A DNA stretch of 64,000 nt, taken from positions 558,001 through 622,000 of the forward strand of contig CAWBXX010000002.1 of NCBI GenBank assembly GCA_963792885.1. Direction: 5' to 3'. Source of the stretch: DASWJZ01 sp963792885 (GTDB lineage Bacteria; Pseudomonadota; Alphaproteobacteria; Rhizobiales; Afifellaceae). Below, one piece after another: positions 27,636 through 37,123 of the stretch. The translations under genes and the position numbers were made by a program. The notes under the pieces were generated by a model that was not told the DNA's origin, searched no databases, and saw only the letters and a list, made by a program, of their open reading frames with translations. Each line of letters starts with the position of its first letter. Position 1 is the first letter of the stretch.

Positions 27636-28312
27636 CGGAAGCGCTGAAGGAGAAGGAGGCCGCGGACACGCGCGCCAAGGGCCGCACGCGCATGTGCGCG
27701 GTCACGCGTGCCGTGTTGCCTGAGAGCGAGCTGATCCGCTTCGTCGCGACGCCGGATGGTGGCGTCGTCGCCGATTTGAAGGCGAAGCTTCCCGGCCGTG
27801 GCATCTGGGTGGGCGCGACGCGCCAGGCTGTCGCCGAGGCTGTGAAGCGCAATGTTTTTTCGCGCGGCCTGAAGCAGGCTTTGCGGCCGCCCGCCGATCT
27901 CTCCGATCAGGTCGCGGCGCGGCTCAAGGATCAGGCGCTAGGCCGGCTCGGGCTGGCGCGCAAGGCAGGCGCAATTCTTGCCGGCTTCACCAAGGTGGAG
28001 GCGGGTATCTCTGGCGAGCGCCTTGCGGCTCTCGTGGTCGCTTCGGACGCAGCTGCTGACGGTGTGCGGAAGCTGGCGCAGGCACTCCACCGGCGATTTG
28101 GCGCCGACGTGCCGATGCCGGCTTTTCGCCTCTTCAATTCGGCCGAATTGGGTTTGGCAATCGGCAGGCCAGATGTGATACATGCAGCCGTGCTTCAGGG
28201 CCCGGCTGGCAGAAGTTTCGTGGAAGCGGCCCTCCGCCTCCAGCGCTACTTTAGCGCGAGTGATGATGCGGCGGCCGAATTGGCAGTCGAGCCCCTTGGG
28301 ATTGATGGATGA
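27632..28312 (+). CDS. YlxR (DUF448) / L7Ae-like RNA-binding protein
   Basis: A 226-residue fusion typical of alphaproteobacteria. The N-terminal YlxR domain (residues 15-90) has RTRMCAVTRAVLPESEL and the GRGIWVGA motif; the C-terminal part (from about 105) resembles the L7Ae/L30e fold (GRLGLARKAGAILAGFTKVE). Such proteins bind RNA and sit between nusA and infB. The start TTG 27632 overlaps the nusA stop (TTGA), and the stop overlaps the infB start (ATGA), so translation of the three is probably coupled. Confidence 0.88.
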   Translation: MTEALKEKEAADTRAKGRTRMCAVTRAVLPESELIRFVATPDGGVVADLKAKLPGRGIWVGATRQAVAEAVKRNVFSRGLKQALRPPADLSDQVAARLKDQALGRLGLARKAGAILAGFTKVEAGISGERLAALVVASDAAADGVRKLAQALHRRFGADVPMPAFRLFNSAELGLAIGRPDVIHAAVLQGPAGRSFVEAALRLQRYFSASDDAAAELAVEPLGIDG

Positions 28313-30870
28313 GTGATACGACGAGCAAGGACAAGACGTTGCGCGTTGGGCGGAAGCCGCTTTCGCTGAAGCGCGACACGGATACGGTCCGCCAGAGCTT
28401 CTCCGGCGGCCGCTCGAAGGCCGTGACGGTCGAGCGCAAGCGGCGCCGCGTCGCCGGCCCGGGCGAACGGGCGGAATCCGCGCCTGCCGTGGAGGAGGCG
28501 CCAGCGGCGGAGCCCGCGCGCCCACGCGTCAGTCTCAAACGCACCGACGGCGAGGCGCCGGCACAGGCTCAGCCGCGTCCGCGCACGAGCGGCGTCGTGC
28601 TGCGCACGCTGACCGACGAGGAGCGCGACGCGCGCGCCCATGCGCTCGCCGAGGCGCGCGTGCGCGAGGCCGAGGAGCGCCGTAACGCTGAGGAAGAGGC
28701 GCGCCGCCGCTCCGAAGAGGACGAGCGGGCGACGCGTGAGCGCGCCGAGGCGGAGCGCCGCCAGACCGAAGAAGAGGCGCGCAAGCAGTCCGAGGAGCAG
28801 GCCCGCCGCCGTGGTGAGGACGAGGCGCGTCGCCGTCTCGGCGAAGAGGCCACGCCCGCCGCACGCACGGAGACGACGGCAAGCGCTCCGGCAGGTGTGC
28901 GCCCCGCGCTTCGCCCGAAGCGCCTGGAGGTTCCGAAGCCGACGCGCACCAAGGCCGCCCCAGGCGGCCAGCGCCAGCGCGGCCGCCTGACCGTCACCAA
29001 TGCCCTTGAGGCCTCCGAGAGCGAGCGTGAGCGCTCGCTCGCTTCCGTCCGCCGCAAGCGCGAGAAGCAGCAGCGGCAGGCACACGGCTTCACGCCGACG
29101 CAGGAGAAGATCGTCCGCGACGTGGTGATCCCCGAGGCGATCACCGTGCAGGACTTGGCCAACCGCATGGCGGAGCGCGCCGTCGACGTGATCCGCTTGC
29201 TGATGAAAGACGGCCAACTGGTGAAGATCACCGACGTCCTCGACGCGGATACGGCGCAGATCGTGGCCGAGGAGATGGGCCATAACGTCCGCCGCGTCGC
29301 TGCCTCCGACGTGGAGGAAGGCCTTTTCGACGAGGCCGATCCGGAAGAGACGCTGAAGCCGCGCCCGCCGGTCGTCACCATCATGGGGCACGTCGATCAC
29401 GGCAAGACATCGCTCCTCGATGCGATCCGCGAGGCGAATGTCGTCTCCACCGAGGCAGGCGGCATCACCCAACATATCGGCGCCTACCAGATCGAGAAGA
29501 ACAGTCAGAAGATCACCTTCATCGACACGCCTGGCCACGAGGCATTCACCGCCATGCGCGCCCGCGGCGCCCGGGCGACCGACATCGCGATCCTTGTCGT
29601 CGCTGCCGACGACGGCGTGATGCCGCAGACGGTGGAGTCGATCAATCACGCCCGCGCGGCCGGCGTTCCGATCATCGTTGCGATCAACAAGATCGATAAG
29701 CAGGGCGCTGATCCGAGCCGCGTCAGGACCGAGCTTCTGAGCCACGAGATCGTGGTGGAATCGATGGGCGGCGAGACGCTCGAGGTCGAGGTCTCGGCGC
29801 TGAAGCACACCAACCTCGACAGGCTCCTGGAAGCGATCCTGCTGCAGGCGGAAATCCTGAATCTCCGCGCCAATCCCGACCGTCCCGCTGAAGGCACCGT
29901 CGTGGAGGCGCAGCTCGACCGTGGACGCGGGCCGGTGGCGACGGTGCTCGTGCAGCGCGGCACGCTGCATGTCGGCGACATTATCGTCGCCGGCGCCGAA
30001 TGGGGCCGCGTGCGCGCGCTGATCGACGATCACGGCGACCAGCTGCGCGAGGCGGGGCCTTCGACGCCGGTGGAGGTTCTCGGCTTCCAGGCGACGCCGG
30101 AGGCCGGCGACCGTCTCGGCGTGGTGGAGAGCGAGGCGCGCGCCCGCGAGGTCACCGAATACCGGCAGAATTTGAAGCGCGAGAAGGTGGCGGCGCACGC
30201 CGCCGGCCTGCGTGGCTCGCTCGAGCAGATGATGAGCCGCCTCGGTACGCAGGGGAAGAGCCTCTTCCCGATCCTCATCAAGGGCGACGTGCAGGGCTCG
30301 GTCGAGGCGATCGTCCAGGCGCTCGAAAAGCTCGGCACTGAGGAGGTCGCGGCGCAGGTCATGCACGCCGGCGTCGGCGGCATCACCGAGTCGGACGTCA
30401 ATCTCGCATCGACGTCTGAAGCGCCGATCATCGGCTTCAACGTCCGCGCCAATGCGCAGGCGCGCGAAGCGGCCGAGCGCGAAGGCATCGAGATCCGCTA
30501 CTACAACATCATCTACGACCTGGTGAACGACATCAAAGCTGCGATGTCGGGTCTGCTCTCGCCTGAGCGGCGCGAGACCTTCCTTGGCAACGCCGAGATC
30601 TTGGAAGTCTTCAACATCTCCAAGGTCGGCAAGGTCGCCGGCTGCCGCGTGACCGAAGGCAGGGTGGAGCGCGGCGCGAGCGTGCGCCTGATCCGCGACA
30701 ACGTCGTCATCCACGAGGGCAAGCTCTCGACGCTGAAGCGCTTCAAGGACGAAGTGCGCGAGGTGCCGGCGGGTCAGGAGTGCGGCATGGCCTTCGAGAA
30801 ATACGAGGACATGCGCGTCGGCGACGTGATCGAGTGCTACCGCGTCGAGGAGATCGCCCGGACGCTTTAG
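28309..30870 (+). CDS. infB: translation initiation factor IF-2
   Basis: GTPase that places initiator tRNA on the ribosome. The 853-residue protein has a long, charged and Arg/Glu-rich N-terminal region (residues 30-250, with repeated EEARRR-type runs), the IF2 N-domain (about 260-320) and the G domain with G1 GHVDHGKTSLLDAI (near 362), G3 DTPGHEAF and G4 NKID. Domains II, III and C2 follow to AGQECGMAFEKYEDMRVGD. The frame is intact. ATG 28309 overlaps the upstream stop. The family-B repeat follows the stop by 17 bases. Confidence 0.98.
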   Translation: MSDTTSKDKTLRVGRKPLSLKRDTDTVRQSFSGGRSKAVTVERKRRRVAGPGERAESAPAVEEAPAAEPARPRVSLKRTDGEAPAQAQPRPRTSGVVLRTLTDEERDARAHALAEARVREAEERRNAEEEARRRSEEDERATRERAEAERRQTEEEARKQSEEQARRRGEDEARRRLGEEATPAARTETTASAPAGVRPALRPKRLEVPKPTRTKAAPGGQRQRGRLTVTNALEASESERERSLASVRRKREKQQRQAHGFTPTQEKIVRDVVIPEAITVQDLANRMAERAVDVIRLLMKDGQLVKITDVLDADTAQIVAEEMGHNVRRVAASDVEEGLFDEADPEETLKPRPPVVTIMGHVDHGKTSLLDAIREANVVSTEAGGITQHIGAYQIEKNSQKITFIDTPGHEAFTAMRARGARATDIAILVVAADDGVMPQTVESINHARAAGVPIIVAINKIDKQGADPSRVRTELLSHEIVVESMGGETLEVEVSALKHTNLDRLLEAILLQAEILNLRANPDRPAEGTVVEAQLDRGRGPVATVLVQRGTLHVGDIIVAGAEWGRVRALIDDHGDQLREAGPSTPVEVLGFQATPEAGDRLGVVESEARAREVTEYRQNLKREKVAAHAAGLRGSLEQMMSRLGTQGKSLFPILIKGDVQGSVEAIVQALEKLGTEEVAAQVMHAGVGGITESDVNLASTSEAPIIGFNVRANAQAREAAEREGIEIRYYNIIYDLVNDIKAAMSGLLSPERRETFLGNAEILEVFNISKVGKVAGCRVTEGRVERGASVRLIRDNVVIHEGKLSTLKRFKDEVREVPAGQECGMAFEKYEDMRVGDVIECYRVEEIARTL

Positions 30871-30887
30871 GCGCGGCGACGGAGCGA

Positions 30888-31020
30888 ACCTTCTTCCATA
30901 GGGAGAAGGTGGCTGCGGAGCAGCCGGATGAGGGGATGCGGCTTTGACGCCGAAACCCGACCGACGCTGTAACCCCTCACCGGTCGCCTTCGGCGACACC
31001 CTCTCCCTCTGGGAGAGGGT
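30888..31020. repeat. mosaic palindromic repeat, family B, copy 2
   Basis: A 133-bp element between infB and rbfA, in the opposite orientation to copies 1 and 3. The hairpins CCCTCTCCC/GGGAGAGGG, GTCGCC/GGCGAC, GGCTGC/GCAGCC and a CCTTCT/AGAAGG stem are kept; the central 40 bases differ from the other copies. Confidence 0.85.
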
Positions 31021-31046
31021 CCGGCCAACGTTAACGGCAAGAACGA

Positions 31047-31481
31047 ATGCCTCACACTGACACGCACCGTCCCAAGACCGGCCCTTCGCAGCGGCAGCTC
31101 CGCGTCGGCGAGCTGGTGCGCCATGCGTTGGCGGAGGTCTTTTCGCGCGGCGAAGCGGGGCCGGAATTCGACGGCGTGCTTCTTTCTTTCGCCGAAGTGC
31201 GCATGTCCGCCGACCTGAAGCACGCGTCAGTGCTTGTCGCGCCGCTTGCAAGCGGCGAGCCGGACAAGATCGTCGCCGTACTCAACCGCGACGCCCGCAC
31301 GCTGCGCGGAAAGATCACGCCCGCGCTCAAACAGATGCGCTCCATGCCCGATCTGAAATTCCGCCTCGACACGCGCTTCGAGGATGATGCGCGGATCGAT
31401 GCGCTGCTCCGCTCGCCGGAAGTGGCCCGAGACCTGAAACATGAAGACGACCTGAAGCACGAAGAAGAAGGCGGGGACTGA
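31047..31481 (+). CDS. rbfA: 30S ribosome-binding factor RbfA
   Basis: Small KH-like protein needed for 16S rRNA 5'-end maturation and cold adaptation. The 144-residue product has the family start PSQRQLRVGELVRHALAEV and the motif FAEVRMSADLKHASVLVAPL, with RMRSMPDLKFRLD-like end (KQMRSMPDLKFRLDTRFED). The acidic C-terminal tail (HEDDLKHEEEGGD) is an alphaproteobacterial feature. Its stop shares one base with the truB start (TGATG), so the two are coupled. Confidence 0.95.
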   Translation: MPHTDTHRPKTGPSQRQLRVGELVRHALAEVFSRGEAGPEFDGVLLSFAEVRMSADLKHASVLVAPLASGEPDKIVAVLNRDARTLRGKITPALKQMRSMPDLKFRLDTRFEDDARIDALLRSPEVARDLKHEDDLKHEEEGGD

Positions 31482-32467
31482 TGGGCCGCCGCGACAAAGG
31501 CAAGAAGGTCGACGGCTGGCTCGTGCTCGACAAGCCGGTCGGCATGACGTCGACCGACGCCGTCGCGAAGGTGAAGCGCCTCTTCGACGCCGCCAAAGCA
31601 GGACACGCCGGCACACTCGATCCGCTTGCTTCCGGCTCGCTCCCGATTGCGCTCGGCGAGGCGACGAAGACGGTGAGCCTCGTGATGGATGGCAGAAAAG
31701 TCTATCGCTTCACGGTGCGCTGGGGCGAGGAGACCACGACAGACGACGCCGAGGGCCCGATATCCGCGACCTCGGACGTCCGCCCCACCGAAGCGGAGAT
31801 CCACGCCATCCTGCCGGAATTCACCGGCGCGATTCAGCAGGTGCCGCCGCGCTTCTCCGCGATCAAGATTGCCGGCGAGCGCGCCTATGATCTCGCCCGC
31901 GAGGGCGAGAGGGTGGAGCTCGAGCCGCGCGAGATCGTGATCCACCGGCTCGACCTTGTCGAATGCCCCGACCCTGATCACACCGTCTTCCTCGCCGAAT
32001 GCGGAAAGGGCGCTTATGTCCGGGCGCTCGCGCGCGATATGGGCCGGCGGCTCGACACGCACGGCCACGTTGTCGCGCTCCGCCGGCTGGCCGTCGGGCC
32101 GTTCCGCGAAGCCGACATGATTTCGCTGGAAAAGCTGGAGGAGTTGCGCCATAAGGCCGGGACTTCCGCCGGCCTCATGGCCGAGGAGGCTCTGCTTTCG
32201 GTTGCGACAGCGCTGGACGACATCCCGGCGCTCGCCATGACCGAGAGGGATGCGGCGAGGCTCCGGAGGGGCCAGGCTGTCATCCTGAGAGGACGGGATG
32301 CGCCCGTCATGTCCGGCCCTGCTTATGCGATATTCGGCGGTCTGCCCGTCGCGCTCGGCGAGGTCGACAAGGGCGCCTTCAATCCCAAGCGCGTGTTCAA
32401 TCTGGCCGGAGCCCGAGAGCGGCCCGGCAGCGAAAAATCGAGGATGACCGATGTCGATCACACCTGA
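31481..32467 (+). CDS. truB: tRNA pseudouridine(55) synthase
   Basis: Makes pseudouridine 55 in the T loop of tRNAs. The 328-residue protein has KVDGWLVLDKPVGMTSTDA, the catalytic-site motif AGHAGTLDPLASGSLPIALG (Asp in GTLDP near residue 46) and the later GKGAYVRALARDMG motif. The frame is intact. The last 17 bases overlap the rpsO start at 32451, an unusually tight packing that points to translational coupling within the operon. Confidence 0.96.
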   Translation: MGRRDKGKKVDGWLVLDKPVGMTSTDAVAKVKRLFDAAKAGHAGTLDPLASGSLPIALGEATKTVSLVMDGRKVYRFTVRWGEETTTDDAEGPISATSDVRPTEAEIHAILPEFTGAIQQVPPRFSAIKIAGERAYDLAREGERVELEPREIVIHRLDLVECPDPDHTVFLAECGKGAYVRALARDMGRRLDTHGHVVALRRLAVGPFREADMISLEKLEELRHKAGTSAGLMAEEALLSVATALDDIPALAMTERDAARLRRGQAVILRGRDAPVMSGPAYAIFGGLPVALGEVDKGAFNPKRVFNLAGARERPGSEKSRMTDVDHT

Positions 32468-32720
32468 TCGCAAGCAAGAGCTGATGAAGGAATACGCCAC
32501 GAAGTCTGGCGATACGGGTTCGCCCGAGGTACAGGTCGCTATCCTGTCGGAGCGGATCTCCAATCTCACTGAGCATTTCAAGAGCCACGTGAAGGATAAC
32601 CATTCGCGTCGCGGACTCCTGAAGCTCGTTTCGCAGCGCCGTCGTCTTCTCGACTATCTGAAGACGAAGGATACCGAGCGCTATCAGGCGCTCATCTCGC
32701 GCCTCGGACTGCGCCGCTAG
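32451..32720 (+). CDS. rpsO: 30S ribosomal protein S15
   Basis: Primary 16S rRNA-binding protein. The 89-residue product begins MSITPDRKQELMKEYATK and contains DTGSPEVQVAILSERISNLTEHFKxH and the conserved HSRRGLLKLVSQRRRLLDYL motif. The start lies inside truB (17-base overlap). A perfect short hairpin follows the stop codon directly, and pnp begins 167 bases later, the usual rpsO-pnp order. Confidence 0.97.
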   Translation: MSITPDRKQELMKEYATKSGDTGSPEVQVAILSERISNLTEHFKSHVKDNHSRRGLLKLVSQRRRLLDYLKTKDTERYQALISRLGLRR

Positions 32721-32737
32721 GCGCAAGGCGCTTGCGC
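32721..32737 (+). terminator. hairpin directly after rpsO
   Basis: A perfect 7-bp stem GCGCAAG/CTTGCGC with a GCG loop begins at the base after the rpsO stop. There is no T-tract. It may be a weak terminator or a processing/stability element in the rpsO-pnp gap, which in E. coli carries both a terminator and an RNase III site. Confidence 0.4.
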
Positions 32738-32887
32738 TCGCGGCAAGGGTCGCGGGCGTGATTGTCCACGAACGCAGGAAATTGGCCATGGCAGGATCGC
32801 CGGTCGCTTTGAAGCTGGATTCCAGCGTCTGAAGCGCCCCGCCGTCTTGCGCATGGCCTGTCCTGCTTGCCGATGAAAGGAACAGGC

Positions 32888-35016
32888 ATGTTTGATACGC
32901 AGAAAGTTGAGATCGACTGGGGCGGGCGGAAGCTTGTGCTCGAAACCGGGCGCATGGCTCGTCAGGCCGACGGCGCGGTGCTTGCCACTTATGGCGAGAC
33001 GACGGTTCTTGCGACCGTCGTCTCCATGAAAGAGCCGAAGCCGGGCTTCGACTTCTTCCCGCTCACCGTGAACTATCAGGAGCGCTATTACGCCGCCGGC
33101 CGCATTCCGGGCGGCTTCTTCAAGCGCGAGGGTCGCCCCACCGAGAAAGAGACGCTGACCTCGCGCTTGATCGACCGGCCGATCCGGCCGCTCTTCGCCG
33201 ACGGCTACAAGAACGAGACGCAGGTCGTCGTCACCGTCCTCTCCCACGACCTTGAGAACGACCCGGACGTCGTCGGCATGGTCGCCGCCTCCGCCGCGTT
33301 GACGCTTTCCGGCGTCCCCTTCATGGGGCCGATTGCCGCGGCGCGCGTCGGCTACATCAACGGCAGCTACGTCTTGAATCCGCTGGTCGAAGACGTGAAG
33401 ACCTCGCAGCTCGATCTCGTCGTCGCCGGCACGGCCGACGCTGTGCTGATGGTGGAATTGGAGGCGCATGAGCTTGCCGAGGACGTGATGCTCGGCGCCG
33501 TCATGTTCGGCCACCGGTCGTTCCAGCCGGTGATCGAGGCGATCATCAAGCTTGCCGAGCGCGCCGCCAAGGAGCCGCGCAACTTCTCGCAGCCCGACGT
33601 CTCCGAGATCGAGAAGGCGATGTTGGAGATTGCCGAGGCGGATCTCCGCGCAGCCTACAAGATCACCGAGAAGCAGCAGCGCTATGCCGCCGTGGACGCG
33701 GTAAAGGCGAAGGTCATGGCCGCGCTCTTCCCCGAGGGCGCTGAGCCGCGCTTCGAGAAGGAGAAGGTGGCGGCCGTCTTCAAGGATGTGCAGGCGAAGA
33801 TCGTCCGCTGGAACATTCTGGACACCGGTGGGCGCATCGACGGCCGCGATCTGAAGACCGTGCGGCCGATCGTGTCGGAGGTGGGGGTGCTACCGCGCAC
33901 GCACGGCTCGGCGCTCTTTACCCGCGGCGAGACACAGGCGCTTGTCGTCGCGACGCTCGGCACCGGCGAAGACGAGCAGATGATCGACAGCCTTGAGGGC
34001 ACCTACAAGGTCGCCTTCATGCTGCACTACAACTTCCCGCCCTACTCGGTGGGCGAGACCGGCCGCATGGGCTCACCCGGCCGCCGCGAGATCGGCCACG
34101 GCAAGCTCGCCTGGCGCGCCATCCGCCCGATCCTGCCGGCGAACCACGAGTTCCCTTACACGCTTCGGGTCGTCTCCGAGATCACCGAGTTCGAACGGCT
34201 CGTCCTCGATGGCGACCGTATGCGGAACGTCGCTGGCGCTCATGGATGCCGGCGTGCCCTTGAAGGCGCCGGTCGCAGGCATTGCCATGGGTCTGATCAA
34301 GGAAGAGGACCGCTTCGCCGTCTTGTCCGACATCCTTGGCGACGAGGATCATCTCGGCGACATGGACTTCAAGGTCGCCGGCACCGAGAGCGGCATCACC
34401 TCGCTGCAGATGGACATCAAGATCCAGGGCATCACCGAGGAGATCATGAAGGTGGCGCTCGACCAGGCGAAGGACGGGCGCATGCACATCCTCGGCGAGA
34501 TGTCGAAGGCGCTCGGAGCCGCGCGCGCCGAGCTCGGCGAGCACGCCCCGCGCATCGAGATGATCAAGATACCGGTCGACAAGATTCGCGAAGTGATCGG
34601 CACCGGCGGCAAGGTGATCCGCGAGATCGTCGAGAAGACCGGCGCCAAGATCAACGTCGAGGACGACGGCACAATCAAGATCGCATCCGCCAACGCGGAA
34701 TCGATCAAGGCCGCCATGAAGTGGATTCAGGGCATCGCGGCGGAGCCGGAGCCAGGTCAGATCTACCAGGGCACCGTCGTGAAGATCGTCGACTTCGGCG
34801 CCTTCGTGAACTTCTTCGGCTCGCGCGACGGCCTCGTGCACGTCTCGCAGCTCGCGCCCGCATCGCGTCGCCAACGTCAAGGACGTGATCAAGGAGGGCG
34901 ACAAGGTCTGGGTGAAGTTCATGGGCTCCGACGACCGCGGCAAGGTGCGGCTCTCGATGAAGGTCGTCGACCAGGCGACCGGCCAGGAGATCAAGAGCGA
35001 CGACGCCGCCGCCTGA
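32888..35016 (+). CDS. pnp: polyribonucleotide nucleotidyltransferase (two frameshifts)
   Basis: 3'-5' phosphorolytic exoribonuclease and degradosome partner. ATG 32888 gives MFDTQKVEIDWGGRKLVLET. Two RNase PH domains are present (VNYQERYYAAGRIPGGFFKREGRP; TLGTGEDEQ...), then a KH domain (KIREVIGTGGKVIREI) and an S1 domain (YQGTVVKIVDFGAFVNFFG). One extra T at about 34190 breaks the conserved ITESNGSSSMATVCGTS motif, and a second shift near 34862 lies before RVANVKDVIKEGD. Restored, the protein is about 709 residues, normal for the family. A strong terminator follows. Confidence 0.93.
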
Positions 35017-35040
35017 CGCGCGGCACTCTCGGGAAAACGA

Positions 35041-35065
35041 AAGGGCGCCTTCGGGCGCCCTTTTT
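35041..35065 (+). terminator. intrinsic terminator after pnp
   Basis: The stem GGGCGCC/GGCGCCC with a TTCG loop is followed by five T residues, and the flanking AA/TT extend the stem. It ends the rimP-to-pnp operon 25 bases after the pnp stop and, being nearly symmetric, could also serve the converging GGDEF-EAL gene. Confidence 0.92.
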
Positions 35066-35085
35066 CGTGCAGGTTCTAGGCAGGG

Positions 35086-37008
35086 TCAGGCGGTCTGCGC
35101 CAGCCGCGGCCGCTCCCGCTCCTCCTCTGCGCGCAGCACCTGCTCGAGCGGCATAGGCGGCGCAAAATAGTAGCCTTGCGCCTCGGTGCAGCCGGCGGCG
35201 CGGAGGAGCTGCGCGTGCTCGGCCGTCTCCACGCCTTGCCCAGCGACGCGGAAGCCGAGCGAGCGCCCGAGGCTGCAGATGGCGGCAAGCACCGCCGCGC
35301 TCTTCTGCGCGTCGTTGTTCATCAGGAACGAGCGGTCGACCTTGATCTTGTCGAAGGAGTAGCGGGAGAGGAGGCCGAGCGAGAGCGTTCCGACGCCGAA
35401 GGAATCCATGACCACGCCGACGCCCGCGTCGCGGATCTTGGCGAGCCGCTCGAAGGCCTCGGTCTCGTTCCGCCCGATGATCGTCTCGTTGACTTCGATC
35501 TCGATGCGGCCCGGTTGCAGCTTGTGGCTCTTCAAGGTCTCAAGGATGAAATTCTCGATGCCGTCGCGCTTGAGCTGCGTGGCGGAGAGGTTGATCGCGA
35601 CACGGCGGCCGCCCGGGATGCGCGCGCAGTCATGCGCCGCTTGCCGGATGACCCATTCGCCGATCGGCACGACGAGGCCGGTCTCCTCGGCGATCGAGAC
35701 GAAGACGGCGGCGGGAACGAGCCCCTTGCCGGGAAGCCGCCACCTGAGCATCGCCTCGTAGCCGACGACCTCGTTTTTCGCGAGATCGACCTGCGGCTGA
35801 TAGAGCAGCTCGAAAAGGTCGTTCTCGAGCGCGTGCCGCAGTCCGTCTTCGAGCGTGCGCCGGCTCGCGAGGTCCTCCGCCATCTTCGGGTCGAAGAAGC
35901 GCCAGGTGCGGCGCCCCTCGCTCTTGGCGCGATAGAGCGCGAAATCCGCGTTGCGCATCAAGGTGGTGATGTCGGTGCCGTTGTCGGGCGCGACCGCGAG
36001 CCCGATCGAGCCGCTGATCTGGATCTCGTGCCCCTCGACCCGGAACGGACTGGAGAGCAGCCCGAGCACGCGCTCGGCGAGCGGCGCAAGCATGGCGGGA
36101 TCGGGGACGTGCGGCACCACGATGACGAACTCGTCGCCGGAAAGCCGCGCCAGGAGGTCGCCGCCTCGGAGCGACGACTTGAGCCGCTTGGCGGATGCCT
36201 TGAGGAGGCCGTCGCCGACCGGATGGCCGAGCGTGTCGTTCACCGATTTGAAGCCGTCGAGATCGAGCACGAAGAGCGCCGCCTTGCTGCCCTGCTTCTC
36301 CACGTCGGCCAGCGTCGCCGTCATGAACTCCTCGAACTGCTTGCGGTTCGGAAGTCCGGTCAGGCCGTCGTGCAGCGCAAGGAAGCGGATCGCGGCGTTC
36401 TCCGCCGCAAGCTGCCGCTGGCGATAGCTGAAGCCGGCGATGAACGAGATGAAGGTGATCACGGCGACGCCGCCGCTGAACATGATCTCGCGCTCGAAGG
36501 AGGATGTGACTTCCGAGGCCGTCGCCGTCTGATCGACACGCAACGCGAGGCGTGGGCCTTTCTCGGGCGGGAAGACGACCCAGCTGTAGTAGGGCTTGCG
36601 CGTGAGCCAGCCCACCGAATCCTTCGTGTAGACGCCGCTTGCCATTGCATAGAGCGTCTTTGAGGGCTGATGGTTGGCTTCCGCCGTCTGTGCAAGCTCC
36701 GAGGGGCCGTCGACCCCGTGGATCGGGATAGGCTCGCCGTCGGCGGAAAGGAGAAGCAGCCGGTCGATTCCGGCGATCTCGAGCGTACGCTTCAGACCGT
36801 CTGCGCCCATACCCTTGAGCGTCGCCTCAAGATCGCCGCCGCTCCAGCCGAGCGTACGCGTCCACAGCTCCGCGGAGGTGAGAGCATCCTTTTGAAGCAT
36901 CCGCCCGAGCGCGTATTCGCCAAGCGCATAGACGCCCGCGAGAACGCAGGCGGCGGCCACGACGAGCGTGGCCGCGGTCGTGAGCGGCTTCTTCTCGATC
37001 TTCTTCAA
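35086..37008 (-). CDS. GGDEF-EAL protein with degenerate EAL domain
   Basis: A 640-residue membrane protein of the cyclic-di-GMP family. Two transmembrane helices (residues 12-32 and about 178-196) enclose a periplasmic sensor region. The GGDEF domain has DxLTGLPNRKQFEEFM and RLSGDEFVIVVP, close to consensus. The EAL domain is degenerate: EAL is EAM in GYEAMLRW, the glutamate-bearing metal motif reads NETI, and the DDFGTG loop reads DSFGVG. It probably lacks phosphodiesterase activity and may sense c-di-GMP or GTP. It is convergent with pnp and follows a second GGDEF-EAL gene on the same strand. Confidence 0.9.
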   Translation of the reverse strand: MKKIEKKPLTTAATLVVAAACVLAGVYALGEYALGRMLQKDALTSAELWTRTLGWSGGDLEATLKGMGADGLKRTLEIAGIDRLLLLSADGEPIPIHGVDGPSELAQTAEANHQPSKTLYAMASGVYTKDSVGWLTRKPYYSWVVFPPEKGPRLALRVDQTATASEVTSSFEREIMFSGGVAVITFISFIAGFSYRQRQLAAENAAIRFLALHDGLTGLPNRKQFEEFMTATLADVEKQGSKAALFVLDLDGFKSVNDTLGHPVGDGLLKASAKRLKSSLRGGDLLARLSGDEFVIVVPHVPDPAMLAPLAERVLGLLSSPFRVEGHEIQISGSIGLAVAPDNGTDITTLMRNADFALYRAKSEGRRTWRFFDPKMAEDLASRRTLEDGLRHALENDLFELLYQPQVDLAKNEVVGYEAMLRWRLPGKGLVPAAVFVSIAEETGLVVPIGEWVIRQAAHDCARIPGGRRVAINLSATQLKRDGIENFILETLKSHKLQPGRIEIEVNETIIGRNETEAFERLAKIRDAGVGVVMDSFGVGTLSLGLLSRYSFDKIKVDRSFLMNNDAQKSAAVLAAICSLGRSLGFRVAGQGVETAEHAQLLRAAGCTEAQGYYFAPPMPLEQVLRAEEERERPRLAQTA

Positions 37009-37123
37009 CTCTCCCGCCTTTCGATCACGGGTGCCTCCCGAGAGTCTCGTCTTCGCTCACGCCACAGCGATTAGCAGGGCGTCCTTAGCCGGCAATGAAA
37101 CCCATGCCGACAATTCGAAACGA

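Noticed and set aside
28246..31251. A 1001-codon open frame on the minus strand opposite infB and rbfA
   Set aside because: It is the antisense shadow of infB in high-GC DNA; no domain is visible and infB is secure.
34141..34260. Programmed ribosomal frameshift in pnp
   Set aside because: No slippery heptamer or conserved recoding signal is seen, and deleting one T restores the invariant ITESNGSSSMATV motif.
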